This document shows positions 17,630-25,930 of a stretch of DNA of 64,000 bases, in pieces. Positions within the stretch are counted from its first letter, which is position 1. Every line of letters starts with the position of its first letter. Under the pieces are notes generated by a model. The model ran no database searches and was not told the origin of the DNA. It worked only from the letters and a program-made list of their open reading frames with translations. Position numbers and translations under genes: made by a program. Source of the DNA: Olleya marilimosa CAM030 (GTDB lineage: Bacteria > Bacteroidota > Bacteroidia > Flavobacteriales > Flavobacteriaceae); assembly GCF_000518485.1 (NCBI RefSeq), contig NZ_JADR01000002.1, forward strand, positions 62,001-126,000, given 5' to 3'.

Positions 17630-18859
17630 TTATTCTTCTTCGCCTAGATTATCGTAATCATAATCTGGATACAGGAAGTGATTGTAAGGAAAACGTGTGA
17701 CGTGTATGTCTCTAACCTCATCATATACGCGTTTTTTAAAGTCTTCTAGATTACGTTTGTTTAAAGCTGAGATAAATAATGCGTTGTCCTCTCCTACACG
17801 ATTCATCCAAGTCTTTTTCCACTCGGCAAGACTGTAATGCTCTTCTGTACGTTGGGCAATTAAGTCGGTCTCGTCAAAAGGTTTTGCTTGATAAGCATCA
17901 ATCTTATTAAAGACCATGATTATTGGTTTGTCTGCACTTTTAATTTCGCCTAAAACTTTATTTACAGACTCAATGTGGTCTTCAAAATTTGGATGAGAAA
18001 TGTCAACTACGTGTAATAGTAAATCTGCTTCTCTGACCTCATCCAATGTGCTTTTAAAACTGTCTACTAACTGTGTTGGTAACTTGCGTATAAATCCTAC
18101 GGTATCTGTTAATAAAAAGGGTAAATTTTGGATGACTACTTTTCTAACGGTTGTGTCTAGGGTTGCAAAAAGTTTGTTTTCGGCAAAGACCTCTGACTTG
18201 CTAATGGTATTCATTAAAGTAGATTTACCAACGTTGGTATATCCAACTAATGCAACACGTACCATTTGTCCACGATTACCACGTTGGACAGACATTTGCT
18301 TATCTATAGTTTTAATTTTGTCTTTTAATAAGGCTATCCTGTCGCGCACGATACGTCTATCTGTTTCGATTTCGGTTTCTCCAGGTCCACGCATACCAAT
18401 ACCTCCTTTTTGACGCTCAAGGTGTGTCCACATACCTCTAAGTCTTGGTAGTAGGTACTCGCATTGCGCCAACTCGACTTGCGTTCTGGCATAACTAGTT
18501 TGTGCACGTTGTGCAAAAATGTCTAATATTAAATTGGTACGATCTAAAACTTTTACATTTAAAATCTTACTTATATTACGCTCTTGAGATGAGGATAACT
18601 CGTCATCAAAAATTGCTGTGGTTATATTATTTTCTTCTATATATAACCTTACCTCTTCCATTTTACCAGTTCCAATATACGTTTTTGGATTAGGCATTTC
18701 CATTTTTTGGGTGAAGCGTTTTTTTACTTCTCCACCAGCAGTGAACGTCAAAAATTCAAGCTCGTCAAGATATTCTTTAGATTTCTCTTCGTTTTGCTCT
18801 TTAGTAACGACACCAATTAATACTGCTTTTTCAAGCTCTATATCTTTTTTCTCTAACAT
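17630..18859 (-). CDS. hflX: Ribosome-associated GTPase HflX
   Basis: 409 residues. The N-terminal HflX domain (about 10-190) has the glycine-rich HLERQKGGIGMRGPGETEIE region. The GTPase domain follows with G1 GYTNVGKS (206-213), G3 DTVG (252-255) and G4 NKID (318-321). HflX binds the 50S subunit and splits stalled ribosomes, for example after heat stress. The C-terminus ends in an acidic DYDYDNLGEEE tail. Single gene with its own terminator. Confidence 0.95.
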   Translation of the reverse strand: MLEKKDIELEKAVLIGVVTKEQNEEKSKEYLDELEFLTFTAGGEVKKRFTQKMEMPNPKTYIGTGKMEEVRLYIEENNITTAIFDDELSSSQERNISKILNVKVLDRTNLILDIFAQRAQTSYARTQVELAQCEYLLPRLRGMWTHLERQKGGIGMRGPGETEIETDRRIVRDRIALLKDKIKTIDKQMSVQRGNRGQMVRVALVGYTNVGKSTLMNTISKSEVFAENKLFATLDTTVRKVVIQNLPFLLTDTVGFIRKLPTQLVDSFKSTLDEVREADLLLHVVDISHPNFEDHIESVNKVLGEIKSADKPIIMVFNKIDAYQAKPFDETDLIAQRTEEHYSLAEWKKTWMNRVGEDNALFISALNKRNLEDFKKRVYDEVRDIHVTRFPYNHFLYPDYDYDNLGEEE

Positions 18860-18936
18860 ATAATAATTTATACTACAAAGTTACATAATTGTATCCATAA
18901 TAAAATCGCTATTTTTAGCCTTCTAAATTTAAGACA

Positions 18937-19902
18937 TTGAATTTTAATTTTTTTAAATCTAAAACTAACAAACAGACCATAGCTTTTTATAATATCGAAA
19001 ATTTATTTGATATTTATAAAGATGATTTAACACGTGATACTGATTTTAACCCAACATCCGAAAAGCGTTGGACCATTAAAAGATACAATAATAAATTAAG
19101 AAAAATTGGTTATGCTATATCTAATATTGGCAGAAAAGAAACCAACTCGCATCCAGCAATTATTGGTCTAGCCGAAATTGAAAATGAAGCTGTTTTAAAA
19201 GATTTAATAAGCTCTAAACATTTAAAGGAATATCCATACCAATTTGTACACTACGATAGTAAAGATGAACGAGGTATTGATGTTGCATTTATTTATGATA
19301 CGACTAAATTTAAAGTTACAAACTCTGAAAGCTTTACCTTTAGTTTTACCGAAGCAGATGGGTCGCCTGATTACACAAGAGACATTTTATTAGTATCAGG
19401 ATTATTTTTGGATGAACCTGTACACTTTTTAGTTAACCATTGGCCTTCAAGACGCACAGGAGATATAGAAACTGAATACAAACGCATTACAGCATCTTCC
19501 AATCTTCAAGCTATTGTTGGCACTTTAAAAGAAAACATAACTAACGCCAAAATTATTATTATGGGAGATTTTAACGATGATCCTGCAAGTAATAGTATTG
19601 AGCAATTAGTAGCTAATCAAGGTTTATTTAATCCAATGGAGACCTTACTATCTATTGACAGAGGTACCACAAGCCATAACTTTGAATGGAATTTATTTGA
19701 CCAAATTATTATAACACATAACTTTTTAGAACGTCAATCCAATACCTTAAGATTTGTAAAAGCAGATATTTATGATGCTGATTTTTTAAAACAAATGGAT
19801 GGCAAATATAAAGGCACACCTTATAGAACTTATGTAGGTAAGCGCTATAAAGGTGGATACAGTGATCATTTTCCGGTTTACATGATTTTAAATAAAAAAT
19901 AA
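18937..19902 (+). CDS. Endonuclease/exonuclease/phosphatase family protein
   Basis: 321 residues from a TTG start; an in-frame stop at 18916 lies just upstream and no nearby ATG is available. All motifs of the EEP (DNase I-like) fold are present: Asn/Glu in AFYNIENLFD, Glu80 in IIGLAEIENE, His168 in NHWPSRR, MGDFNDDP (Asp211, Asn213) and the terminal SDHFP (Asp310, His311). It has no signal peptide. It is a metal-dependent phosphodiesterase that could act on DNA, RNA, nucleotides or phospholipid headgroups; the substrate is not clear. Confidence 0.86.
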   Translation: MNFNFFKSKTNKQTIAFYNIENLFDIYKDDLTRDTDFNPTSEKRWTIKRYNNKLRKIGYAISNIGRKETNSHPAIIGLAEIENEAVLKDLISSKHLKEYPYQFVHYDSKDERGIDVAFIYDTTKFKVTNSESFTFSFTEADGSPDYTRDILLVSGLFLDEPVHFLVNHWPSRRTGDIETEYKRITASSNLQAIVGTLKENITNAKIIIMGDFNDDPASNSIEQLVANQGLFNPMETLLSIDRGTTSHNFEWNLFDQIIITHNFLERQSNTLRFVKADIYDADFLKQMDGKYKGTPYRTYVGKRYKGGYSDHFPVYMILNKK

Positions 19903-19903
19903 A

Positions 19904-19963
19904 ATTATATAACGTTTGGCAAAAATCTTGTAAGGTTTAAAATACACTATGTATTTAACTTTG
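19904..19963 (+). promoter_or_regulatory. Promoter with paired TAAC-type half-sites, upstream of the DUF2383-like gene
   Basis: TATATAAC ends at 19913, GTAAG lies at 19930-19934 and the -7 box TAACTTTG at 19956-19963, 20 bases before the start at 19984. The spacings (16 bases between the two boxes, 22 from GTAAG to the AACTTTG part) are identical to those at 21682 and 25150. Confidence 0.6.
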
Positions 19964-19983
19964 AGAAAAATAAACACTACAAG

Positions 19984-20442
19984 ATGGATAATATAATTAG
20001 ATATGAGGTTGGTAGCAATGCAATACAGCATCTACTTGCTGTAAGCAATACGATAGAATTGTCCTATCAATATTTAAAATCTGAGACCAAAAACGACATG
20101 GTTAAATCTTGGATTGATAATAAACTAAGTTTTATACATGCTTTTAAACAGCAGTCTTTATCCATATTAAACACAGTAACCATCCAAAAACCAAGCAAGC
20201 CTAGTGTGTTAATGAAGCTTAACATGTTATGGTTTAACATAAAACGTAAGTTTTATAAAAACGATAGTCAGATTATTATTAATGAGTGTTTAAAACTTAA
20301 CTCGTATTTTTTAAATGAAGTTAATAAGGAAATTAAATCTGGTATTTTATCTAAACCAGCTTATTCATTATTAAACAATTTGAAAAACGAGCTTTTAATT
20401 ACTAAACAGGAGTTTTACATCTCTAAATTAAAACTTAGTTAA
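19984..20442 (+). CDS. Divergent DUF2383-like four-helix-bundle protein
   Basis: 152 residues, no signal, predicted almost entirely helical. By eye it aligns along its whole length with the DUF2383 protein at 27129: IQHLLAV at the start, KSWIDNKLSFIHAFKQQ against KNWLQQKALQRNTFATE, LWFNIKRKF against GWINVKSSL, and IINECL against LMEECI. It has lost the acidic and histidine residues of the ferritin-like family, so metal binding is doubtful. Its promoter belongs to the shared regulatory set of this region. The last 8 bases overlap the end of the convergent DUF3095 gene. Family call is inference. Confidence 0.6.
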   Translation: MDNIIRYEVGSNAIQHLLAVSNTIELSYQYLKSETKNDMVKSWIDNKLSFIHAFKQQSLSILNTVTIQKPSKPSVLMKLNMLWFNIKRKFYKNDSQIIINECLKLNSYFLNEVNKEIKSGILSKPAYSLLNNLKNELLITKQEFYISKLKLS

Positions 20443-21604
20443 AACCCAATTGGTTTACTTTGTTTTTAAACATAATGGCAGCACTAGTATATCCTCCTTC
20501 TGTACCATCTACAAAATGGATGTGCTTTTCTTCCCTATCTTCAATGTAACAAGACATTATTGATGCATGTGTGGTGTGTAAACCATAAATGATTTTTTTC
20601 TTAGACTCCAAATCATCTAAAAATATTTGTAAACGCTTAATTTGCTTTTCATTACCAGAAATTACAGTATTAATTGAACCGTCTAACATAATAGTATCTG
20701 ATAATTGACTAACACGATAAATGTATAATTTTCCAGCTTTAAAAAACTTAAAGTAGTATTTACCAAACACTGTAATTAACCAATTATTAATTAAATACTT
20801 TGATTGGTTTTTACCAACTTTAACATACATCTCTTTGCGGATCTTTTCAAGCGTAGTATTTAATTTTAGCTTTAATGTAGTAATAGGGTTTCGATTATCT
20901 AAATTACCAAAAATATAGTTAATCTCATTCATTATTGTGCCATAAATCTCAGCTTGCTTTTTTTCATCTTCGCAATTAACAAGCAGGCAAATTACTTTTT
21001 TTTGAGGCTCATTTGGATAGATCTCGTCCCATCTACACTCCATTCCTTCCAAGTTTAATGCAATGTTTTTATCCTTAATAGGATCGGCTATTTCAAAACT
21101 TTGCTTAATATAATTTTCAGCAAATTTTATTCCGTTGCCTAAAACAACAGGAGTTGTAAGATATTTATTATGTCTTAGCTTTGTAATTCTTAAGGTGACC
21201 TTATTATTGTACACCTCTTCCACTTTGATATGTCCTACCCTAAGATTTAACTTAAGTGTATTAGCTATATGCTGACTATAATTATTTAAAGCTTGTATTA
21301 TAGGTTGCACCAAATTATTAGGAATAATAAAAGTAGAACCATCACCTCCAAAAAAGTAAGGAATTTGGATTTTTTTATCAATACCTTTTATAGTGTTTAA
21401 TACAGTAATAATACTTCCTGTTGCACACAAGTTTACATCATTATGCAAGCCATTAGCAACTGCAACTGTAGAGTTTTTAATATCTGTAACTACAATGGAC
21501 CAATTTTTAGGCACACTGGAAAACAAACTTTCGTCCTTTAAAAGCTCGGTTAAAGGTAATTTGTTTTTTAGAATACTCTTATAAAAATTAATATCATCTT
21601 TCAT
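20435..21604 (-). CDS. DUF3095 family protein with adenylate-cyclase-like N-terminal domain
   Basis: 389 residues from the ATG at 21604; a further in-frame ATG 15 bases upstream is possible. The N-terminal domain carries VVTDIKNSTVAVANG (Asp41) and FFGGDGSTF (Asp88), the two metal-binding Asp positions of class III nucleotidyl cyclases. The C-terminal part (about 300-389) has IMSCYIEDREEKHIHFVDG. DUF3095 proteins are annotated as cyclase-like, but product and activity are unproven. It is divergent from the secreted-protein gene at 21856, convergent with the DUF2383-like gene, and has a likely -7 box TACCTTTG at 21649-21642. Confidence 0.75.
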   Translation of the reverse strand: MKDDINFYKSILKNKLPLTELLKDESLFSSVPKNWSIVVTDIKNSTVAVANGLHNDVNLCATGSIITVLNTIKGIDKKIQIPYFFGGDGSTFIIPNNLVQPIIQALNNYSQHIANTLKLNLRVGHIKVEEVYNNKVTLRITKLRHNKYLTTPVVLGNGIKFAENYIKQSFEIADPIKDKNIALNLEGMECRWDEIYPNEPQKKVICLLVNCEDEKKQAEIYGTIMNEINYIFGNLDNRNPITTLKLKLNTTLEKIRKEMYVKVGKNQSKYLINNWLITVFGKYYFKFFKAGKLYIYRVSQLSDTIMLDGSINTVISGNEKQIKRLQIFLDDLESKKKIIYGLHTTHASIMSCYIEDREEKHIHFVDGTEGGYTSAAIMFKNKVNQLGFN

Positions 21605-21641
21605 ATGTGCGTAAAGCATTCTATAAATAACACTTAGCTGA

Positions 21642-21649
21642 CAAAGGTA
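21642..21649 (-). promoter_or_regulatory. Putative promoter of the DUF3095 gene
   Basis: On the minus strand, TACCTTTG fits the TAnnTTTG -7 box, 37 bases before the start at 21604. It lacks the GTAAC element found on the other strand of the same intergenic region. Confidence 0.5.
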
Positions 21650-21681
21650 GTCCTTAATTTTATATAAAATTCATCCTTTTG

Positions 21682-21745
21682 TGAAATCATATAACAACTT
21701 GACAAAATTGTGTAACAAATAAATTAGTGTCCCAATTTATCTTTG
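21682..21745 (+). promoter_or_regulatory. Promoter with paired TAAC half-sites, upstream of the secreted-protein gene
   Basis: TGAAATCATATAAC (21682-21695), 16 bases, GTAAC (21712-21716), 22 bases, ATCTTTG (21739-21745; full -7 box TATCTTTG). The two TAAC cores are 21 bp apart, two helical turns. A leader of about 110 bases follows before the start at 21856. Confidence 0.65.
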
Positions 21746-21855
21746 TAACACAATATTAATACTACTTGAAAGCTTCATTAAGGATAGTTTCATATTCTGA
21801 TCTTGGTTGGTTATAAATATAGTTAGTAGAGTAGTATTTATTTAAAACTAAAATT

Positions 21856-22200
21856 ATGAAACCTAATAAACTTCTTTTAATAATTACATTAATTTGTATC
21901 ACTCCATTATTAATTATGTCTACTAATAATGATGTAGAAATTGTGAGTCATTTACAACCTATAAATAACTCAAATACTAAAGTCACTAAAAATAACACCT
22001 TAGATTTAGAAATTGGTGATGAGTATTTTGATATTAAAATTAAAGTACCACATTATAGCGTGTCTAAAAATGCTAATCAAAATGTAGTTATTAACACCAA
22101 AAAACACACATTTATTTTAGACGAAAAAGCAACTGAAAACACCAATAAATATAACGTGTCAAACATTGCTAAAATCACCAACATTATTATTAAAAAGTAA
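21856..22200 (+). CDS. Small secreted protein of unknown function
   Basis: 114 residues with an N-terminal hydrophobic segment (about 5-22) that is either a signal peptide or a membrane anchor. The mature part is polar and rich in Asn, Lys and Thr, with beta-strand stretches such as EYFDIKIKVPHYSV and HTFILDE. I recognise no family. It is expressed from a promoter of the shared TAAC type and precedes the AraC-type regulator by 58 bases, so it may be a target or a co-component of that system. Confidence 0.62.
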   Translation: MKPNKLLLIITLICITPLLIMSTNNDVEIVSHLQPINNSNTKVTKNNTLDLEIGDEYFDIKIKVPHYSVSKNANQNVVINTKKHTFILDEKATENTNKYNVSNIAKITNIIIKK

Positions 22201-22258
22201 ATTACATAGATTAGTTTATTAATAAGTATTATCTTTATTTTGCAACTAAATTTTTAAT

Positions 22259-22828
22259 ATGACCTTGTTTTTTAAATTCGATTTTAATGCCATTTGTCAA
22301 ATTGTTTTAGAACAAACCTTAAAGGACAATGACATTAAATATAAACTTGTTGGATTTGGAGAAATTGAAGTATTAGAGAAACTAACCTCTGATAAACAAG
22401 CCACATTACAAGCTGCTTTAGATAAATACCAGATAGAAATTGTTGAAAACCAAAAAAGCATCTTAGTCCAAAAAATTAAGGATACTATTATTGATATGGT
22501 ATTTAATGAAGACACTGTGGTAAACGTTAAAAGCTCAGTTTACTTAGCAGATACTTTAGGACACAGCTATGGTTATTTATCTAACTTGTTTTCGGAAGTG
22601 ACTTACACGTCTATTGAAAATTTTATAATTCTACAAAAAATAGAATACGCCAAACAACTTGTAATCAAACAAGATTTAAGTTTAACCGAAATAGCTTTTA
22701 GGTTAAACTACTCTAGCGTTGCACATTTAAGTACTCAATTTAAAAACACTACAGGAATTACTCCTTCTGCTTTCCAGAGGATAATTGCTAAAAGAAAGGC
22801 GTTTAATCAAGATAACAACCAAGACTAG
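22259..22828 (+). CDS. AraC-family transcriptional regulator
   Basis: 189 residues. Residues about 85-185 form the AraC double helix-turn-helix: VYLADTLGHSYGYLSNLFSEV for the first unit, then LSLTEIAFRLNYSSVAHLSTQFKNTTGITPSAFQ, the typical second unit. The N-terminal 75 residues look like a small alpha/beta sensor (EIEVLEKLTSDKQATL) rather than a cupin, so the signal is unknown. The gene is followed after 2 bases by a response regulator and then a kinase, forming one operon. AraC-type proteins bind direct repeats about 21 bp apart, matching the half-site spacing at neighbouring promoters. Confidence 0.88.
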   Translation: MTLFFKFDFNAICQIVLEQTLKDNDIKYKLVGFGEIEVLEKLTSDKQATLQAALDKYQIEIVENQKSILVQKIKDTIIDMVFNEDTVVNVKSSVYLADTLGHSYGYLSNLFSEVTYTSIENFIILQKIEYAKQLVIKQDLSLTEIAFRLNYSSVAHLSTQFKNTTGITPSAFQRIIAKRKAFNQDNNQD

Positions 22829-22830
22829 CT

Positions 22831-23277
22831 ATGCAAGAGGATTATATAAATATAACGTTAGCAGATGATGATGAAGATGACAGATTGTTTTTTACAGATG
22901 CTTTTGACGAGATTAAAATAACCACTAGAGTTAAAACTTTTAATGATGGTGTTTACCTAATGGACTATTTAAATAGTAAAGATGCTACCTTACCAAACGT
23001 ATTGTTTTTGGATTTAAACATGCCAAGAAAATCTGGTTTGGAGTGTTTAAAAGAAATTAAACAGAATCCTAAATTTAAGGATATTGCAATTGCAATTTAT
23101 TCTACCTCAGCATCAGAAGAAGATATAGAAAACACTTTTGTTCAAGGAGCTAATATTTACATTAAAAAGCCAAGTGATTTTAAAACTTTAAAAAAAGTTC
23201 TTTCGGAAGTAGTTACAATTAACTGGCAATATCATACCAATAGCATGAATAAAGATAACTTTTTACTTCGTTTTTAA
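22831..23277 (+). CDS. Single-domain response regulator
   Basis: 148 residues, a stand-alone receiver domain with no output domain (Rcp1-like). The acidic pocket is Asp12-Asp13 in LADDDEDD, the phosphorylated Asp61 is in LFLDLNMPR, Ser91/Thr92 are in IYSTSA and Lys113 in YIKKPSD. It is co-transcribed with the CHASE3 kinase (3 bases downstream) and the AraC regulator (2 bases upstream), so it probably receives phosphate from that kinase and passes it on or acts by protein contact. Confidence 0.92.
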   Translation: MQEDYINITLADDDEDDRLFFTDAFDEIKITTRVKTFNDGVYLMDYLNSKDATLPNVLFLDLNMPRKSGLECLKEIKQNPKFKDIAIAIYSTSASEEDIENTFVQGANIYIKKPSDFKTLKKVLSEVVTINWQYHTNSMNKDNFLLRF

Positions 23278-23280
23278 AAT

Positions 23281-25065
23281 ATGATTAAGACGCTTTCAAA
23301 TAATATTTCATTTTTAAGGACCACCTTATATATAAGTGCATTTGTAATTTTGGTAGTCGGAGCATTAACCTACAGAAGTATTACGGAAGTAACAAAATCT
23401 TCCGAGTTAATTACACATACTTACAAAGTAAATGTCGAGCTAGAACAGATTTTATCAAATCTTAAAGATGCAGAAACTGGTCAACGAGGTTATATAATTA
23501 CCAAAGACTCTGTTTTTTTAGAACCTTACATTTCTGGTCGAAGCAAAATTAATAACAGTTTTGCAGAGCTAAAAGTATTAACCAAAGATGATACCATATT
23601 AAAAGAAAGCTTAATCAAGGTAAACAGCCTTATTAACAAACGGTTATTAGCTTTTCAAACCTCCTACAGGTCTTTACCAAAAGGTGATATTGAGGATCCA
23701 AATTTTATTGAAAATTTTAGAAATGGTAGAGCCTTAATGGACTCTATCAGAGACAATATTAAAGGAATTATTAAACTTCAAAACAATTTATTGAAGCAAC
23801 GACGTAGTGAATATGAAAGCGACTTAATGGCAACACCATTATTACTATTTTCATTATTACTTTGCTCTTTAATCTTAATGTATGTTGCCTACAATAGTAT
23901 TTACAAAAACATTAAACGTCTAAAAGCGACTAACGAGGAGTTAGAGATTTTTAAAGAATCCACAAACCAATCAGAAATTGTTAGTAAACACGGAAGCTGG
24001 ACCTATAATGTTAAAAGGGACGAGTTTACCTATTCCGATAATTTATACAGATTATTAGGCGAGCAACCACAATCTTTTAAACCTACCATTGAAAACTTTT
24101 TGACTTACGTACACCCAGATGATGTAGAAAAGCTAACCATGCAAGTTGAGCAAATGAAGGAAAACATTGAGTTACCTTACATTTACTATCGTGTTGTACA
24201 TAAAAATGGTAATATTAAGCATTTAAAAGCCTACGGAAAATCTGTTGTAAATGAAGATGACGAAACCGTATTACTAGGGACCACTGCAGATATTACCGAT
24301 GAGATTATTAGCTTTAGAATATTAGAAGAACGTAATGCAGAACTAGAACGTAATAACAAAGAATTATCTTCTTTTAACTACGTAGCCAGTCATGATTTAC
24401 AAGAACCACTAAGAAAAATCCAAACCTTTTTATCTAGACTGATAGACGAGGAAGAGGGCAAACTATCTGCAAAAGGAAATAAATATATTGATCGTATACA
24501 AAATGCTGCTACCAGAATGCGTTTGTTAATCGATGATTTATTACAATTTTCTAGATCTAACAAAGCAGACAAAGTCTTTGAGGAGTCTAACATTAATCTG
24601 CTTTTAGAAGCTGCAAAACAGGATTTAGCAGAAGTTATTTCTGCAGAAAACGCTGTAATAACCTCAGACACATTCCCTACTATAACCGTTATACCTTTTC
24701 AAATTCAGCAATTATTTGTAAACTTAATAGGTAATGCGATCAAGTACAGAATGGAAGGGAAAATTCCTAAAATAAATATAACACATCAAATTGTCGAAGC
24801 AGAAAACGAGGATAATATCATAAAACCTAAATACTCTCACTACCATAAAATAACATTTACAGATAATGGTATTGGTTTTGACAACCAATACGCAGACCAA
24901 ATATTTGTGCTTTTTAGTAGGCTACACAACAAAGATCAATATTCTGGTACTGGAATAGGGTTATCCATTTGTAAAAAAATAGTAGAAAACCACAAAGGGT
25001 ACATTACTGCTAGTGGTCAACCAGAAAAAGGAGCTGTATTTACAGTATATTTACCAATAGCCTAA
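23281..25065 (+). CDS. CHASE3-PAS sensor histidine kinase
   Basis: 594 residues. First membrane helix about 12-30, periplasmic CHASE3 domain (about 35-180, with LKDAETGQRGYIIT), second membrane helix about 184-206, a PAS fold (about 240-340, YVHPDD and LLGTTADIT), then HisKA with His371 in VASHDLQEPLRKI and a HATPase domain with N-box NLIGNAIKYR, DNGIGFD and GTGIGLSICKK. The HDLQEPLR form is that of phytochrome-like kinases that pair with single-domain receivers. Last gene of the AraC / receiver / kinase operon; a terminator follows. Confidence 0.94.
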   Translation: MIKTLSNNISFLRTTLYISAFVILVVGALTYRSITEVTKSSELITHTYKVNVELEQILSNLKDAETGQRGYIITKDSVFLEPYISGRSKINNSFAELKVLTKDDTILKESLIKVNSLINKRLLAFQTSYRSLPKGDIEDPNFIENFRNGRALMDSIRDNIKGIIKLQNNLLKQRRSEYESDLMATPLLLFSLLLCSLILMYVAYNSIYKNIKRLKATNEELEIFKESTNQSEIVSKHGSWTYNVKRDEFTYSDNLYRLLGEQPQSFKPTIENFLTYVHPDDVEKLTMQVEQMKENIELPYIYYRVVHKNGNIKHLKAYGKSVVNEDDETVLLGTTADITDEIISFRILEERNAELERNNKELSSFNYVASHDLQEPLRKIQTFLSRLIDEEEGKLSAKGNKYIDRIQNAATRMRLLIDDLLQFSRSNKADKVFEESNINLLLEAAKQDLAEVISAENAVITSDTFPTITVIPFQIQQLFVNLIGNAIKYRMEGKIPKINITHQIVEAENEDNIIKPKYSHYHKITFTDNGIGFDNQYADQIFVLFSRLHNKDQYSGTGIGLSICKKIVENHKGYITASGQPEKGAVFTVYLPIA

Positions 25066-25090
25066 TAAACTCCTGTAATATTAGTTACAA

Positions 25091-25116
25091 AACCTTACCA
25101 ACGTAAGGTTTTTTTT
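25091..25116 (+). terminator. Terminator after the histidine kinase gene
   Basis: Eight-bp stem AACCTTAC / GTAAGGTT (25091-25098 with 25103-25110), loop CAAC, then a run of T's. Confidence 0.85.
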
Positions 25117-25149
25117 GTGCCCAATTTTAATTAAAATTTTAATAAAGGT

Positions 25150-25213
25150 TGAAATCATATAACCATCACTTAAAATGATGTAACAGCAAAAGTGTTGTTA
25201 TATCTCATCTTTG
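25150..25213 (+). promoter_or_regulatory. Distal promoter with paired TAAC half-sites, upstream of the 25335 lipoprotein
   Basis: TGAAATCATATAAC (25150-25163), 16 bases, GTAAC (25180-25184), 22 bases, ATCTTTG (25207-25213). The 14-base upstream box is identical to that at 21682, and all spacings agree to the base. It lies 121 bases before the start at 25335. Confidence 0.62.
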
Positions 25214-25271
25214 CACTGTAGTTATAGAGCAATTTATTTGAAAATGATAATTCTATAAACAAAACAAAAAA

Positions 25272-25309
25272 TGATGTAACATAAAAATTTGAAGTCGGTT
25301 GCATCTTTG
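25272..25309 (+). promoter_or_regulatory. Proximal promoter of the 25335 lipoprotein with a TGATGTAAC box
   Basis: TGATGTAAC (25272-25280), 22 bases, ATCTTTG (25303-25309), 25 bases before the start at 25335. The nine-base box is identical to 25176-25184. The more upstream half-site is degenerate here (TATAAAC, ending at 25260). Two promoters in series would give stepped or additive control. Confidence 0.6.
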
Positions 25310-25334
25310 TAATATCAAAATGTAGAAATGAAAA

Positions 25335-25913
25335 ATGAAGTATTTTAAAAACAGAAAGATTACAGTCTTATTCATATTTATTGTAATCATGATTGGTATC
25401 AGTTTTAATTCATGTGACGAACTTATAAAAAGTAAAAAACTAGAAAATAAAAAATCAGAATTAAAAACTCAAGCGATTAACGAAAATAAAAATGAAGCTA
25501 AATTACTTTTAATGTTATCTAAAGACAACCAAGAAGTTATTAACCTAACCAAAGCGTTGCAAGAAGTAATTAATAAAGATAGTATTGTTGATTTAGCTAA
25601 AAAAATTGAAGAAACACACGTCCAGTTTGCAGAGGATTTACAAGAAGTAGCTACAGATAAATTAATTTCAATACCAAATTACCCTGAGGCACCTTTAAAT
25701 AAATCAATAGTAAACTTAACAGAAGAAGATAAGTTTAAAGCGCTAAATAAACTTAAATCAATAATTGACAATCAATTATTTATACTTAATAAATTATCTA
25801 AAACATCAAACAGTAAAGACTTTAAAACATTAATTGTCAAAGCAGATTCAAAAATAAATGACAGCTTAAATAAGACAAAAAATATTTTAAACGTACTAAA
25901 CACAAACAGCTAA
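25335..25913 (+). CDS. Helical lipoprotein, distant DUF4142-like
   Basis: 192 residues; a hydrophobic N-terminus (about 9-25) ends in FNSC (Cys27), a likely lipobox. The rest is helical and Lys/Asn/Glu-rich. The stretch VDLAKKIEETHVQFAEDLQEVA (around 85-106) resembles the helix pattern of DUF4142 ferritin-like envelope proteins, but the similarity is weak. First gene of a run of small envelope genes (25335-27989) transcribed in one direction, driven by two promoters of the TAAC type. Function unknown; envelope stress is inferred from context. Confidence 0.65.
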   Translation: MKYFKNRKITVLFIFIVIMIGISFNSCDELIKSKKLENKKSELKTQAINENKNEAKLLLMLSKDNQEVINLTKALQEVINKDSIVDLAKKIEETHVQFAEDLQEVATDKLISIPNYPEAPLNKSIVNLTEEDKFKALNKLKSIIDNQLFILNKLSKTSNSKDFKTLIVKADSKINDSLNKTKNILNVLNTNS

Positions 25914-25930
25914 TAAAAATCAAACTAACT

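Noticed and set aside
18000-18413. 137-codon plus-strand frame opposite hflX
   Set aside because: It is antisense to conserved GTPase motifs and shows no family pattern.
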